From Methylococcaceae bacterium (GTDB lineage Bacteria > Pseudomonadota > Gammaproteobacteria > Methylococcales > Methylomonadaceae), in NCBI GenBank assembly GCA_030699345.1, contig JAUYMX010000362.1:1-8535 (forward strand): a stretch of DNA of 8,535 nucleotides. The letters are read 5' to 3'. Within the stretch, counting starts at the first letter, position 1, and each line of letters opens with the position of its first letter. A program made the translations under genes and the position numbers. This document shows, piece after piece, positions 1-6,560 of this stretch. Under the pieces are notes generated by a model. That model was not told the origin of the DNA. It ran no database searches and saw only the letters and a program-made list of their open reading frames with translations.

Positions 1-127
1 ATTCATAATCGCCGTCATACAAATAAGGGAAGTCCCTAAACACCTCAATTCTGAGTCTGGCAAGTTCCGGAATAAATTTCTCCAGCGCCGCACCGCTCCA
101 TCTTTCAATACGAATATCTTTAGTCAT
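1..127 (-). CDS. GNAT-family N-acetyltransferase, N-terminal fragment
   Basis: Reading the minus strand from an ATG at 127-125 gives 42 codons without a stop before the window edge, so only the N-terminus is present. The fragment begins MTKDIRIERW and continues through LEKFIPELARLRIEVFRDFP to YLYDGDYE. The helix 'LARLRIEVFRDFPYLYDGD' resembles the first helix and following loop of a group of GNAT acetyltransferases, which transfer an acetyl group from acetyl-CoA to an amine. The acetyl-CoA binding motif lies outside the window, so substrate and activity cannot be judged. No clear Shine-Dalgarno sequence precedes the ATG. The gene is divergent from the PEP-CTERM gene and shares the 128-524 gap with it. 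Confidence 0.6.
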   Translation of the reverse strand, partial: MTKDIRIERWSGAALEKFIPELARLRIEVFRDFPYLYDGDYE

Positions 128-524
128 AGTCAGTATGCCGAAAAAAAAGGCGCATTTTAGACGAAGTCGGGAGGTGGATGTGATTTTTCCAGAAGTCCTG
201 ATAAAGCAAAGAATTGGCTAACTTCTCGATACGGACAGAAACTGTATTTTAATTAAACTGTGTTATTTAACGTATTTTTGGCGGGCTATATGGCCTGTTT
301 TTTTCTATAAAACCAACCCTGCGGAGAATAATTAGAAGTAGGGTAAATAATTTATAATGCAGCGACTCAAGCAAATTACTACCTCAGCGGGAGGATGGGT
401 AGAAATATTGCCGATAAATAAAATGATGGCATGTTAGGTGCTTGTTCTTAAAGCGACTGGGTCGCGATAAATCGTTCAATTCAGTCACTAAACGCGCAAC
501 TCTTTTTTAATTACGGGGATAACT
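128..524. other. Divergent intergenic region, 397 bp, no gene recognised
   Basis: This AT-rich gap separates the minus-strand GNAT gene from the plus-strand PEP-CTERM gene and should hold both promoters. A perfect TATAAT lies at 353-358 on the plus strand, but no convincing -35 box is present 16-18 bp upstream. An imperfect direct repeat beginning AAACTGT occurs at 239 and again at 255, a 16-bp step, and the second copy contains the small palindrome GTTATTTAAC. A five-base stem (GCGAC/GTCGC) with a three-base loop lies at 453-465. The string GAGGATGGGTAGAA near 391-404 resembles half of the palindrome at 6784-6857. I recognise no riboswitch, tRNA or small-protein gene. Confidence 0.5.
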
Positions 525-1307
525 ATGAAAAAATCTTTAATCTTATCAGCCGCCTTGCTGGGGCTAACTGCTGCAAATGCTTATGCACATGAAGTTTTGA
601 CACCTGTTGGTGGAGACCCATTTACAATTCATGAGCCCGCAATCACCTGGAGTAATGGTGATCATGGCGTTGGCACAGCGACAGGCACAATTACTAATTT
701 TGGAACATATGATGAAGACGGTAATCTTCTTAGCTGGGAAGCACACGTAGCGGCGTATCATTTTGATGTCAGTACCGCAGGTTCCCTGGATATTTATACT
801 AATGATAGAGACGTTCCAGGTTCAGAAACTGACTTATGGGTTTTCAAAAAGGATGATGCGGGTACGGATTGGACTTTGGTTGCCGGTAATCAAGAAGGGC
901 AGCGAATAGATAATAATACGGCCTTTAATATTTTCGGGGTGCATATCACCGGCTATCAGGATTCAACGTTAAAAGGTATTTCTGATGCTGGTGTAAGGCA
1001 AAACTTTGATATTGGCTCCTATGTGGCTTTTTTAACCAATGATCTTGCATTTCCTACTGGCGGATCATCTGCCAATCTTCCTACTTCTGGCAATAAATTA
1101 TCCAATGGCATTACTTGGGTCGATCATGAAATATTTCAATCAATCCCATATACACACGATATAACCATTAAAGCGACAGCCGGTTCACTGGCTGTTGTTG
1201 GCGCCCCTTCTGAAGTGCCTGTACCAGCCGCCGTGTGGTTAATGGGATCAGCGCTTGCCGGTTTGGGTGTGGTTGGTCGCAAAAAAAGATCAGCGATAGC
1301 CGCTTAA
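525..1307 (+). CDS. PEP-CTERM (VPxPA-type) sorted secreted protein
   Basis: This 260-residue exported protein has both ends of an exosortase substrate. A Sec signal peptide occupies residues 1-21 (MKKSLILSAALLGLTAANAYA). At the C-terminus, residues 231-260 hold VPVPAAVWL, a hydrophobic helix and a basic tail starting RKKR. In known systems the exosortase/archaeosortase cuts near the PEP-like motif and the protein reaches the envelope or extracellular matrix. The body (22-230) is rich in Asp, Thr and Gly, looks all-beta and has no cysteine; the stretch YHFDVSTAGSLDIYT resembles a pre-peptidase-like beta-sandwich, but no function is assignable. Mature residue 1 would be His (H22-E23). The start is supported by GGGG at 515-518. 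No exosortase gene is in the window. Confidence 0.85.
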   Translation: MKKSLILSAALLGLTAANAYAHEVLTPVGGDPFTIHEPAITWSNGDHGVGTATGTITNFGTYDEDGNLLSWEAHVAAYHFDVSTAGSLDIYTNDRDVPGSETDLWVFKKDDAGTDWTLVAGNQEGQRIDNNTAFNIFGVHITGYQDSTLKGISDAGVRQNFDIGSYVAFLTNDLAFPTGGSSANLPTSGNKLSNGITWVDHEIFQSIPYTHDITIKATAGSLAVVGAPSEVPVPAAVWLMGSALAGLGVVGRKKRSAIAA

Positions 1308-1405
1308 ATTGCAGAGAAGTCGTTCAGGTGCTTTTTAGCCGGACGGCTTCGTCTAATTATCAAGCCACATGTCGTGATGTCTACTGAAATGTTGGTACTT
1401 TCGCT

Positions 1406-2242
1406 ATGTCAAACGCCAAAATTTGTTTAATAGGTATTTTGTTAGGTCATTGGTCCATTACGCAAAGTGCAGAAATTGAGCAGTGGGTGGTAAACGCCAA
1501 TCCATCGGTTAATACCGCACTTCAGGTAGAAGCAAAACAAGCCGATTTGGCTAAGCTGCTTGATGAAATTGCCTTAAAAACTGGCATAAAGCTGCATTAC
1601 TCAGTTTTGCCGAAAGTACCGGTTACTGCCACTTGTGTGGGTGCAACTGCCAAGCAAGTGCTGGAATGCTTATTAGGAGAAAATGTTGATATGGCATTTC
1701 GCTATCCGGAAAATAAGGCAGTAGCGTCTGGACAGCCGGTAAATCCTGAAGAAGTCTGGATACTTGGCTCATCGTTACATGCTCAAGATAATGCCGGAGG
1801 TTGCTCCTCGGGTAGAGCAGCAGCAAACAGTAAGTTAGCCGGTGAAAATGGCATTGCCGATAATGTCAGCCCTACTCAGCTGTTGTTACGTCAAGCCAAT
1901 GCTAAAAGTGTTAATGAACGGGCTGATGCCATCGCTAATTTGGCGGTGGATGAAGGCTCCGGAAATGATGCAAGCGTGCGCACAGCGTTAGAAAAAGCCT
2001 TATCAGATAAAAGTGCCCAAGTTAGGGCTCAAGCAATAAATGCCTTAGCTTTTAGAGAAGGGGAGGCAGCAGTAAGCGGGCAATTGCAACAAGCCCTGCA
2101 GGACAGTGATGCGGGGGTTCGCATGATGGCAGTCGATAATATCGAGTCTGATACAGCATTGTTACAGCAGGCATTGCAAGACAAAGATGTTGGTGTGCGC
2201 GACTTGGCGCAATTAAAACTGGATGTTCTGTCCAAACAATAA
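1406..2242 (+). CDS. Exported STN-domain plus HEAT-repeat protein
   Basis: A 278-residue protein that begins with a weak signal-like segment (1-22, ending TQSA). Residues about 36-122 (ALQVEAKQADLAKLLDEIAL, then IKLHYSVLP, TAKQVLECLLG) read like an STN domain, the short periplasmic domain at the N-terminus of secretins and TonB-dependent transducers. A Ser/Gly/Ala-rich linker follows (about 125-155). Residues about 160-278 form three or more HEAT-like helical repeats, seen as recurring [L-x-x-A-L-x-D-x-x-x-x-V-R] units: 197-207, 229-239 and 255-265. There is no secretin or receptor barrel, so it is not a transporter itself; a protein-protein adaptor in the periplasm is the reasonable inference. 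Cysteines lie at 7, 77, 88 and 133. No strong ribosome-binding site precedes the ATG; it lies 98 bp downstream of the PEP-CTERM gene. Confidence 0.72.
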   Translation: MSNAKICLIGILLGHWSITQSAEIEQWVVNANPSVNTALQVEAKQADLAKLLDEIALKTGIKLHYSVLPKVPVTATCVGATAKQVLECLLGENVDMAFRYPENKAVASGQPVNPEEVWILGSSLHAQDNAGGCSSGRAAANSKLAGENGIADNVSPTQLLLRQANAKSVNERADAIANLAVDEGSGNDASVRTALEKALSDKSAQVRAQAINALAFREGEAAVSGQLQQALQDSDAGVRMMAVDNIESDTALLQQALQDKDVGVRDLAQLKLDVLSKQ

Positions 2243-2326
2243 AAATACTACCAAAACTAATCGTGCTGAGCTGTGTAAAGCAGTCAAAGCTGCGAAATTT
2301 TAAAAATTAAATTACCAAGGACCATT

Positions 2327-2776
2327 ATGAAAACTTCGTTTTATAAAAATAATCTATTAGCAGCAGCCTTGATTTTGGGTGTCAGCCAAACCGGATTGGT
2401 ATCGGCGCATGATCAAATAGGCTCTTTACTTGGTTCGGCTAGTGCCGGAGCGACTGATCTGTATCAGATATCCTGCGGTGTTGATTCAGCTAAATTAATC
2501 GCGCAACTTGATGATCAGGGGCCAAGTGGACCAATTATGAGTTTGCAGATTTTTAAGGGCGCTAAGGCGGTCACCACTACTGATACTGTCGGTGGTGATG
2601 GAGCCTACAGTCCGTTAGTTTCACTAACGCCACCTGTCGGCAGTGGCGCTGGCGCTTATACTGTCCTAGTTAATCATACAGGCCTGGCGGCTGAGAGTTA
2701 TGCTTTTATATACCACTGTGAATCTGCAGCTGGAGCCCACACTGCAACAGGTATTGTTCGTTTGCAAAACCAATAA
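2327..2776 (+). CDS. Small secreted protein of unknown function
   Basis: A 149-residue protein with a clear Sec signal peptide (1-27, cleavage expected after LVSA), so the mature chain would start His-Asp. The mature part has two cysteines, C50 and C131, in ISCGVD and YHCES, which could form one disulfide. Alternating hydrophobic stretches (AKLIAQLDD, IMSLQIFKG, AYTVLVNHTG, SYAFIYHCE) suggest a small beta-sandwich, broadly like pre-peptidase C-terminal domains. I do not recognise a named family. The start is supported by AAGGA at 2317-2321, five bases before the ATG. It lies 84 bp after the STN/HEAT gene and is followed at once by a terminator, so it is probably the last gene of the upstream unit. 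Confidence 0.75.
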   Translation: MKTSFYKNNLLAAALILGVSQTGLVSAHDQIGSLLGSASAGATDLYQISCGVDSAKLIAQLDDQGPSGPIMSLQIFKGAKAVTTTDTVGGDGAYSPLVSLTPPVGSGAGAYTVLVNHTGLAAESYAFIYHCESAAGAHTATGIVRLQNQ

Positions 2777-2790
2777 ATAGCTTTTAACTG

Positions 2791-2825
2791 CAAACGTTCG
2801 TTCTTAAACGGACGTTTGTCGTTTT
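2791..2825 (+). terminator. Rho-independent terminator after the small secreted protein gene
   Basis: CAAACGTTCGTT (2791-2802) and AACGGACGTTTG (2807-2818) form a 12-bp stem with one G-U pair and a four-base loop, followed by TCGTTTT. It begins 14 bp after the stop codon, the usual position. It separates the upstream secreted-protein block from the tlpA block. Confidence 0.75.
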
Positions 2826-2830
2826 ATAAT
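2825..2830 (+). promoter_or_regulatory. Possible -10 box for the tlpA unit
   Basis: A perfect TATAAT lies directly after the terminator and 89 bp before the tlpA ATG, where a promoter for a new transcription unit would be expected. The best -35 candidate (TTCTTA at 2801-2806) is poor and lies inside the terminator stem, so this is a weak call. Confidence 0.3.
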
Positions 2831-2919
2831 GCTTAGCTCTGTACACTCGCTATTAAATCAATCTATGTTCAGTTTTTACGAACACTACTTGCCGCAACGC
2901 AATTCACAGAACGCTAATC

Positions 2920-3438
2920 ATGAATTTTAAACTTGCCATTTCCTATGTTTTTGTCGCGCTCGCCGCGTCACATTCCATCACTGTTATTGCTGCTGATAAC
3001 GGACGCCCAGCACCCTCATGCCAATTAACGTCTCTGGATAAAAGCCGACATTTTGATTTGCAGCAATTTAAAGGCAAAGTGGTTTATGTCGATTTTTGGG
3101 CTTCGTGGTGTGGGCCATGTGCCAAGTCGTTTCCATTTATGAATACGCTGCATAAAGACTTGGAAAGTAAGGGCTTGCAGGTACTTGCCATCAATTTGGA
3201 TGAAAATACTGAGGATGCCCAGGAATTTTTAACCAAATTATCGCCTAATTTTCCGATAGTCTTGGATGCTGCCCAGCAATGCGCTCAAGATTTTGAGGTA
3301 AAAGCCATGCCAACGTCTTTTTTGATTGATCGTAATGGCGTGATTCGGGAAACGCATTTAGGTTTTCGTCCTGGCGAAGCCGAAGAGTTTAGGGCCTCAG
3401 TCGAGCGATTGCTGGCAGAGCCGGTTGCCTCGGAGTAG
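2920..3438 (+). CDS. TlpA/ResA-like periplasmic thioredoxin
   Basis: A 172-residue thiol:disulfide oxidoreductase of the TlpA/ResA group. A signal peptide covers about 1-25 (ending TVIAA), placing it in the periplasm or anchored there. The thioredoxin fold follows: a strand and helix with the active site W-C-G-P-C at 63-67, preceded by VVYVDFWAS; the ResA-type segment VLAINLDEN (88-96); and the cis-proline in AMPTSFLID at Pro131. Family members reduce disulfides on specific envelope partners such as apocytochromes or copper-site proteins. Two extra cysteines, C34 and C121, are outside the active site. No strong Shine-Dalgarno sequence is visible. It lies upstream of the DUF4266 lipoprotein, whose CxC tail is a plausible but unproven client. 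Confidence 0.88.
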   Translation: MNFKLAISYVFVALAASHSITVIAADNGRPAPSCQLTSLDKSRHFDLQQFKGKVVYVDFWASWCGPCAKSFPFMNTLHKDLESKGLQVLAINLDENTEDAQEFLTKLSPNFPIVLDAAQQCAQDFEVKAMPTSFLIDRNGVIRETHLGFRPGEAEEFRASVERLLAEPVASE

Positions 3439-3450
3439 GAAAATATTTTT

Positions 3451-3512
3451 GTAGGAGCGACGCCTATGTCGCGGCCGAAGTCAAAAAATCGCGACGTAGG
3501 CGTCGCTCCCAC
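3451..3512. repeat. Palindromic repeat pair (REP-like), type A
   Basis: GTAGGAGCGACGCCTATGTC continues to GCG at 3473, and its inverse copy occupies 3490-3512. The 23-bp arms match at 21 positions across a 16-bp spacer. Each arm is itself weakly palindromic (GCGACG/CGTCGC). A single related copy occurs at 6493-6515. The element sits between tlpA and the DUF4266 gene, beginning 13 bp after the tlpA stop. As RNA it could form a stable hairpin that attenuates read-through or protects the tlpA transcript end; there is no T-run on the plus strand, so it is not a standard terminator. Confidence 0.85.
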
Positions 3513-3581
3513 TGGGTTTTGATTAGTCGACAATATTGCCTTGAGGCATAGTGAGTACCGAATTTTTTTAGAGACCAAGCA

Positions 3582-3788
3582 ATGAAGTTACTTTTAATCA
3601 TCTTGCCGCTGGCGGTAAGTTTTACCGGTTGTGCTGTCGCACCCTGGGAGCGCGGCAATCTGGCTAAGCCGCAAATGGCTTTAGATCCGCATCCGTTACA
3701 GACTGAATTGAGTGGTCACAGTCATGGCAGTCGTGAAGCCGCCGGTGCTGGCGGTTCCGCTTCAGGAGGTGGTTGTGGCTGCTATTAA
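3582..3788 (+). CDS. DUF4266 lipoprotein with Gly-rich CxC tail
   Basis: A 68-residue lipoprotein. Residues 1-16 are a short signal sequence and Cys17 (S-F-T-G-C) is the expected lipidated cysteine, although Phe at -3 is not the commonest choice. The segment CAVAPWERGNLAKPQMALDP (17-36) is the signature I associate with DUF4266. The rest is a short polar stretch with H-S-H (46-48) and a Gly/Ser/Ala tail ending G-G-G-C-G-C-Y. The two tail cysteines could bind metal, form a disulfide or carry a modification; none of this is shown. Function is unknown. The gene overlaps the next by 14 bp and carries that gene's ribosome-binding site, so the two are likely translated together. From memory, DUF4266, DUF3570, TlpA and ApbE genes recur as neighbours in Proteobacteria. 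Confidence 0.82.
   Translation: MKLLLIILPLAVSFTGCAVAPWERGNLAKPQMALDPHPLQTELSGHSHGSREAAGAGGSASGGGCGCY
3764..3769 (+). promoter_or_regulatory. Shine-Dalgarno site that sets the DUF3570 start
   Basis: AGGAGG at 3764-3769 lies five bases before a GTG at 3775 and within the codons for the Gly-rich tail of the DUF4266 lipoprotein. It is the strongest ribosome-binding site in the window. The ATG codons at 3712 and 3724 have no such site and would add residues before a normal signal peptide, so GTG 3775 is the preferred start. Confidence 0.8.
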
Positions 3789-6465
3789 AAGTAAAAACAA
3801 GCGCTTGGGCAAGGCGAACACACCTAATCCATTACAGTCACTTACCGCTGCTGCCTTGCTGTTACCGGGTGTCATGCTTGGGGTTGCCCAGGCAGCCGAT
3901 GAAGATGAATTTTCTTTTCAATACGGTCGCTATGAGGAAAGCCATCGCAAGCTGGGCGATGTTAAAAGTCAGTTTGATCCGATTTCCGTTGATAGCCTGC
4001 AGGCCGGTTCAAAAATCAGCTTAACCGACCGGGTTAAGTTTGCATTTAACTATATTCAAGATACTTGGTCCGGGGCAACACCGATTACTACCGCGCCATC
4101 TGTTCGACAAGGTAATCAACAATACCAGCAAAATAATGTGGTGGCTGGGGCCTCACCTTATGTTGAAACAGGAAATGGACAATACGTTTATTTTGACAGC
4201 CAACTCAATCCGCTTAATGTGGATCCTGCTAGTGTGAGTCTTGCTGAAGATGTGGTTAGTCTGGGTGTAAACAAACAACTAGCACATACTATGGCATTAG
4301 CTTCACCGGAAACCCGTAAAGAAGGCAACTTCAAATTGGGTTATGAGTGGGATGAGGCTGCAATAGACGTAGGGGGCGGTATTTCTATTGAAAAAGACTA
4401 TGAATCACGCTTTGGCAACATCGGCGGACGTTTAGATTTTAATCAAAAACTAACCAGCTTGACGGGTGGGGTCAGCTATACCAATAGTGACACTAATGCC
4501 AGGATGGATCATGATGCGTTTGGCTATATTGATGCGAGTGCTTACACGCCAAAATATTTGAAGCCCTTAGATGATGGGACGCAAGGGCATCTTCTTAGCG
4601 GCAACCGTCAAGATTGGGCGGCAAATTTAGGCTTGACACAAATTCTCTACAAAGATGCGCTAGTTAAATTCGGCGCGGGTTACACCCGTAGTACCGGCTA
4701 TATGGCAAACCCTTATAAGGTTGTTAGTGTGTTTTTTGTGGAATCAGCAGATCCCTTGGCTAATGATGAAATTGGCCCATTCAATGGTGTACCAAGTTCG
4801 ACTATTCCTTATGTTGGTAGCATTAAGCCATTCCTTGAGCAACGCCCCAATGTGCGTGATCAATGGAACTTCAGCACTGGTTACGTACAATATATTAATC
4901 CTCTGGATGCTGCGTTGCATTTTGATTACCGGTTTTTTCATGATGATTGGGGCATTGACGCCCATACTTTCGAAGCCGACTGGGTCCAACCTTTGGGGTC
5001 TGGTTGGACGGTGACGCCGCGGCTGCGCTATTACACTCAAGATGCTGCAGATTTTTACACACCATATCTTATCTCCAAGCAGCCGAAAAAAAGTTTTAAG
5101 CAGGATGCTGACGACAATACAGTAGAAACTCCATACGATGCCAGTAAGCTCCCCGCTCATTTTTCAAGTGACCACAGATTATCCGGCTACGGAGCGCTCA
5201 GTGGCGGCTTGGTGTTAACCAAGCAGTTCGCCAAGGGCTTAACCTTGGAAGCAGGTTTTGAATATTACAATCACAAGGGTTCGTTTAAGCTGGGCAGTGG
5301 CGGCGAGAGCGATTATGCCGATTTTAGCTATTACACCGCCAATGCCGCATTAAAAGTTAACTTGGAGTCAGTGGGGCGTGCGATGAGTGGCGGCGAACAT
5401 GATCATCATGCTATGCATCACAATCACGGTGCGCCGTTACCTGCAGGCGTCATGTTTGGCCATGTGATGACCACGCCGGGCGATATTATGGTCGGTTATC
5501 GTTATATGTACAGCCGCCAGGATGGCCGAATGTTGCATGAGAACGAATTTGCTGCTGACCAGGATATTGTCAGTAAGGGTTGCAATCTTGAGCCGGGCTT
5601 AACTTGCCGGACGTCGCCGGCATTTATGAATATGCACATGCACATGCTGGATATTATGTACGCACCTACCAGCTGGCTTAACCTGATGGTCATGCCGCAG
5701 TTTATGGACATGGATATGAAGGTCCGATCGCTGGGTGGTGTAACGCCGGATGTCAATCGCGATCATTTACACGGAGGTCATGAAACCGGCGGTGTCGGTG
5801 ATACCGGCTTGTATGCAATGTTCAAGTTGTATCAAGGTGCTGGGCATGACATCAATATGGGCGTGGGTGTTACTGCACCTACCGGTACTGTCGACATAAA
5901 GCTTAAGCGCATGCATAGCAAAGATGAAGGCTATATTCATTATGGGATGCAGTTGGGTAGCGGTACCTGGGATTTTAAACCCAGTATTACGTACACAGGA
6001 AAAGTCGATGACTGGTCTTGGGGCGCGCAAGTCAACGGTACTAAACGCCTGGAAAATAGAAACCAAGCAGGTTTTGCTTTTGGTGACCAACTTCAATCTA
6101 CCGCGTGGGGTAGCTACAGCCTGTTTAATTGGCTATCTGCATCGGTACGGGGTATTTATACGGTTCAAGGTGCTGTTCAGCATCAGTTTAATGCAGTAAT
6201 CGGGGACACTTCAGAAGAGGGGGGGGATGCTACTCTTGCGGATATGGGTGACGTCAACCCCAAAGAAGGCTCAATGGATAATCCTAAAAACTACGGCGGT
6301 CGTTACTGGGATGTGGGTTTCGGTCTGAATGCGACCATTCCGAGCGGTTCGCTTGCAGGTAATACGTTTAGCGTGGAATGGCTGCAACCGGTTGAAGATG
6401 ATGTCAACGGCTATCAACTTGAACGCAATGGCACCTTGAACGCGACCTGGAGTTATGGTTTTTAA
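3775..6465 (+). CDS. Two-barrel outer-membrane protein: DUF3570 fused to MetA-like transporter
   Basis: From GTG 3775 this is 896 residues, about twice the usual DUF3570 length. Residues 1-40 are a long signal peptide (basic start, LTAAALLLPGVMLGVAQA). Residues about 41-535 are DUF3570, an outer-membrane beta-barrel of unknown function, with F-Q-Y-G-x-Y-E-E near its start and D-T-W-S-G-A-T-P at 96-103. A linker rich in His and Met (about 536-552, including HDHHAMHHNHG) leads to a second barrel-like domain (553-896) resembling the 'transporter'/Phenol_MetA_deg group: PAGVMFGHVM, MVGYRYMYSRQDG, MNMHMHM (618-624), MYAPTSWLNLMVMPQFM, GVGDTGLYAMFKL, APTGTVDIK, MQLGSGTWDFKPSITYTG. The terminal residue is Phe, as in BAM-assembled barrels. 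C603 and C611 may pair. The frame is unbroken through the junction. Role in electron or metal handling is inference. Confidence 0.85.
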   Translation: MAAIKSKNKRLGKANTPNPLQSLTAAALLLPGVMLGVAQAADEDEFSFQYGRYEESHRKLGDVKSQFDPISVDSLQAGSKISLTDRVKFAFNYIQDTWSGATPITTAPSVRQGNQQYQQNNVVAGASPYVETGNGQYVYFDSQLNPLNVDPASVSLAEDVVSLGVNKQLAHTMALASPETRKEGNFKLGYEWDEAAIDVGGGISIEKDYESRFGNIGGRLDFNQKLTSLTGGVSYTNSDTNARMDHDAFGYIDASAYTPKYLKPLDDGTQGHLLSGNRQDWAANLGLTQILYKDALVKFGAGYTRSTGYMANPYKVVSVFFVESADPLANDEIGPFNGVPSSTIPYVGSIKPFLEQRPNVRDQWNFSTGYVQYINPLDAALHFDYRFFHDDWGIDAHTFEADWVQPLGSGWTVTPRLRYYTQDAADFYTPYLISKQPKKSFKQDADDNTVETPYDASKLPAHFSSDHRLSGYGALSGGLVLTKQFAKGLTLEAGFEYYNHKGSFKLGSGGESDYADFSYYTANAALKVNLESVGRAMSGGEHDHHAMHHNHGAPLPAGVMFGHVMTTPGDIMVGYRYMYSRQDGRMLHENEFAADQDIVSKGCNLEPGLTCRTSPAFMNMHMHMLDIMYAPTSWLNLMVMPQFMDMDMKVRSLGGVTPDVNRDHLHGGHETGGVGDTGLYAMFKLYQGAGHDINMGVGVTAPTGTVDIKLKRMHSKDEGYIHYGMQLGSGTWDFKPSITYTGKVDDWSWGAQVNGTKRLENRNQAGFAFGDQLQSTAWGSYSLFNWLSASVRGIYTVQGAVQHQFNAVIGDTSEEGGDATLADMGDVNPKEGSMDNPKNYGGRYWDVGFGLNATIPSGSLAGNTFSVEWLQPVEDDVNGYQLERNGTLNATWSYGF

Positions 6466-6492
6466 GCTTTGACAGTAGCAAGTAAATATCAA

Positions 6493-6516
6493 GTGGGAGC
6501 GACGCCTTCGTCGCGA
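6493..6516 (+). repeat. Single copy of palindromic repeat type A
   Basis: The segment GTGGGAGCGACGCCTTCGTC continuing GCGA matches the arms of the pair at 3451-3512, with differences only at positions that also vary between those arms. GCGACG and CGTCGC around CCTT can fold into a small hairpin. It begins 27 bp after the barrel gene's stop. Confidence 0.8.
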
Positions 6517-6560
6517 CTTAGGATTTCGCTAAAAATAATTTCCCGCAGTGACTTTTCCGT

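Noticed and set aside
255..272. Zur or other metalloregulator box around GTTATTTAAC
   Set aside because: The palindrome is only ten bases with poor flanks, in AT-rich DNA where such matches are common.
1336..1362. Terminator after the PEP-CTERM gene
   Set aside because: Only four-base stems (AGCC/GGCT or GACG/CGTC) can form and no T-run follows, so it is too weak to call.
2435..2457. Possible flavinylation motif (SAGATD) in the small secreted protein
   Set aside because: It lacks the Asp six residues before the Thr and the Ser/Thr directly before Gly-Ala-Thr, so it does not fit the consensus.
3712..3774. Upstream ATG starts (3712, 3724) for the barrel gene
   Set aside because: They lack a ribosome-binding site and place 21 or 17 extra residues before a well-formed signal peptide, whereas GTG 3775 has AGGAGG at ideal spacing.
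4744..5160. Antisense open frame of 138 codons inside the barrel gene
   Set aside because: No ribosome-binding site, no recognisable domain and odd composition; it is a shadow of a strongly supported gene.
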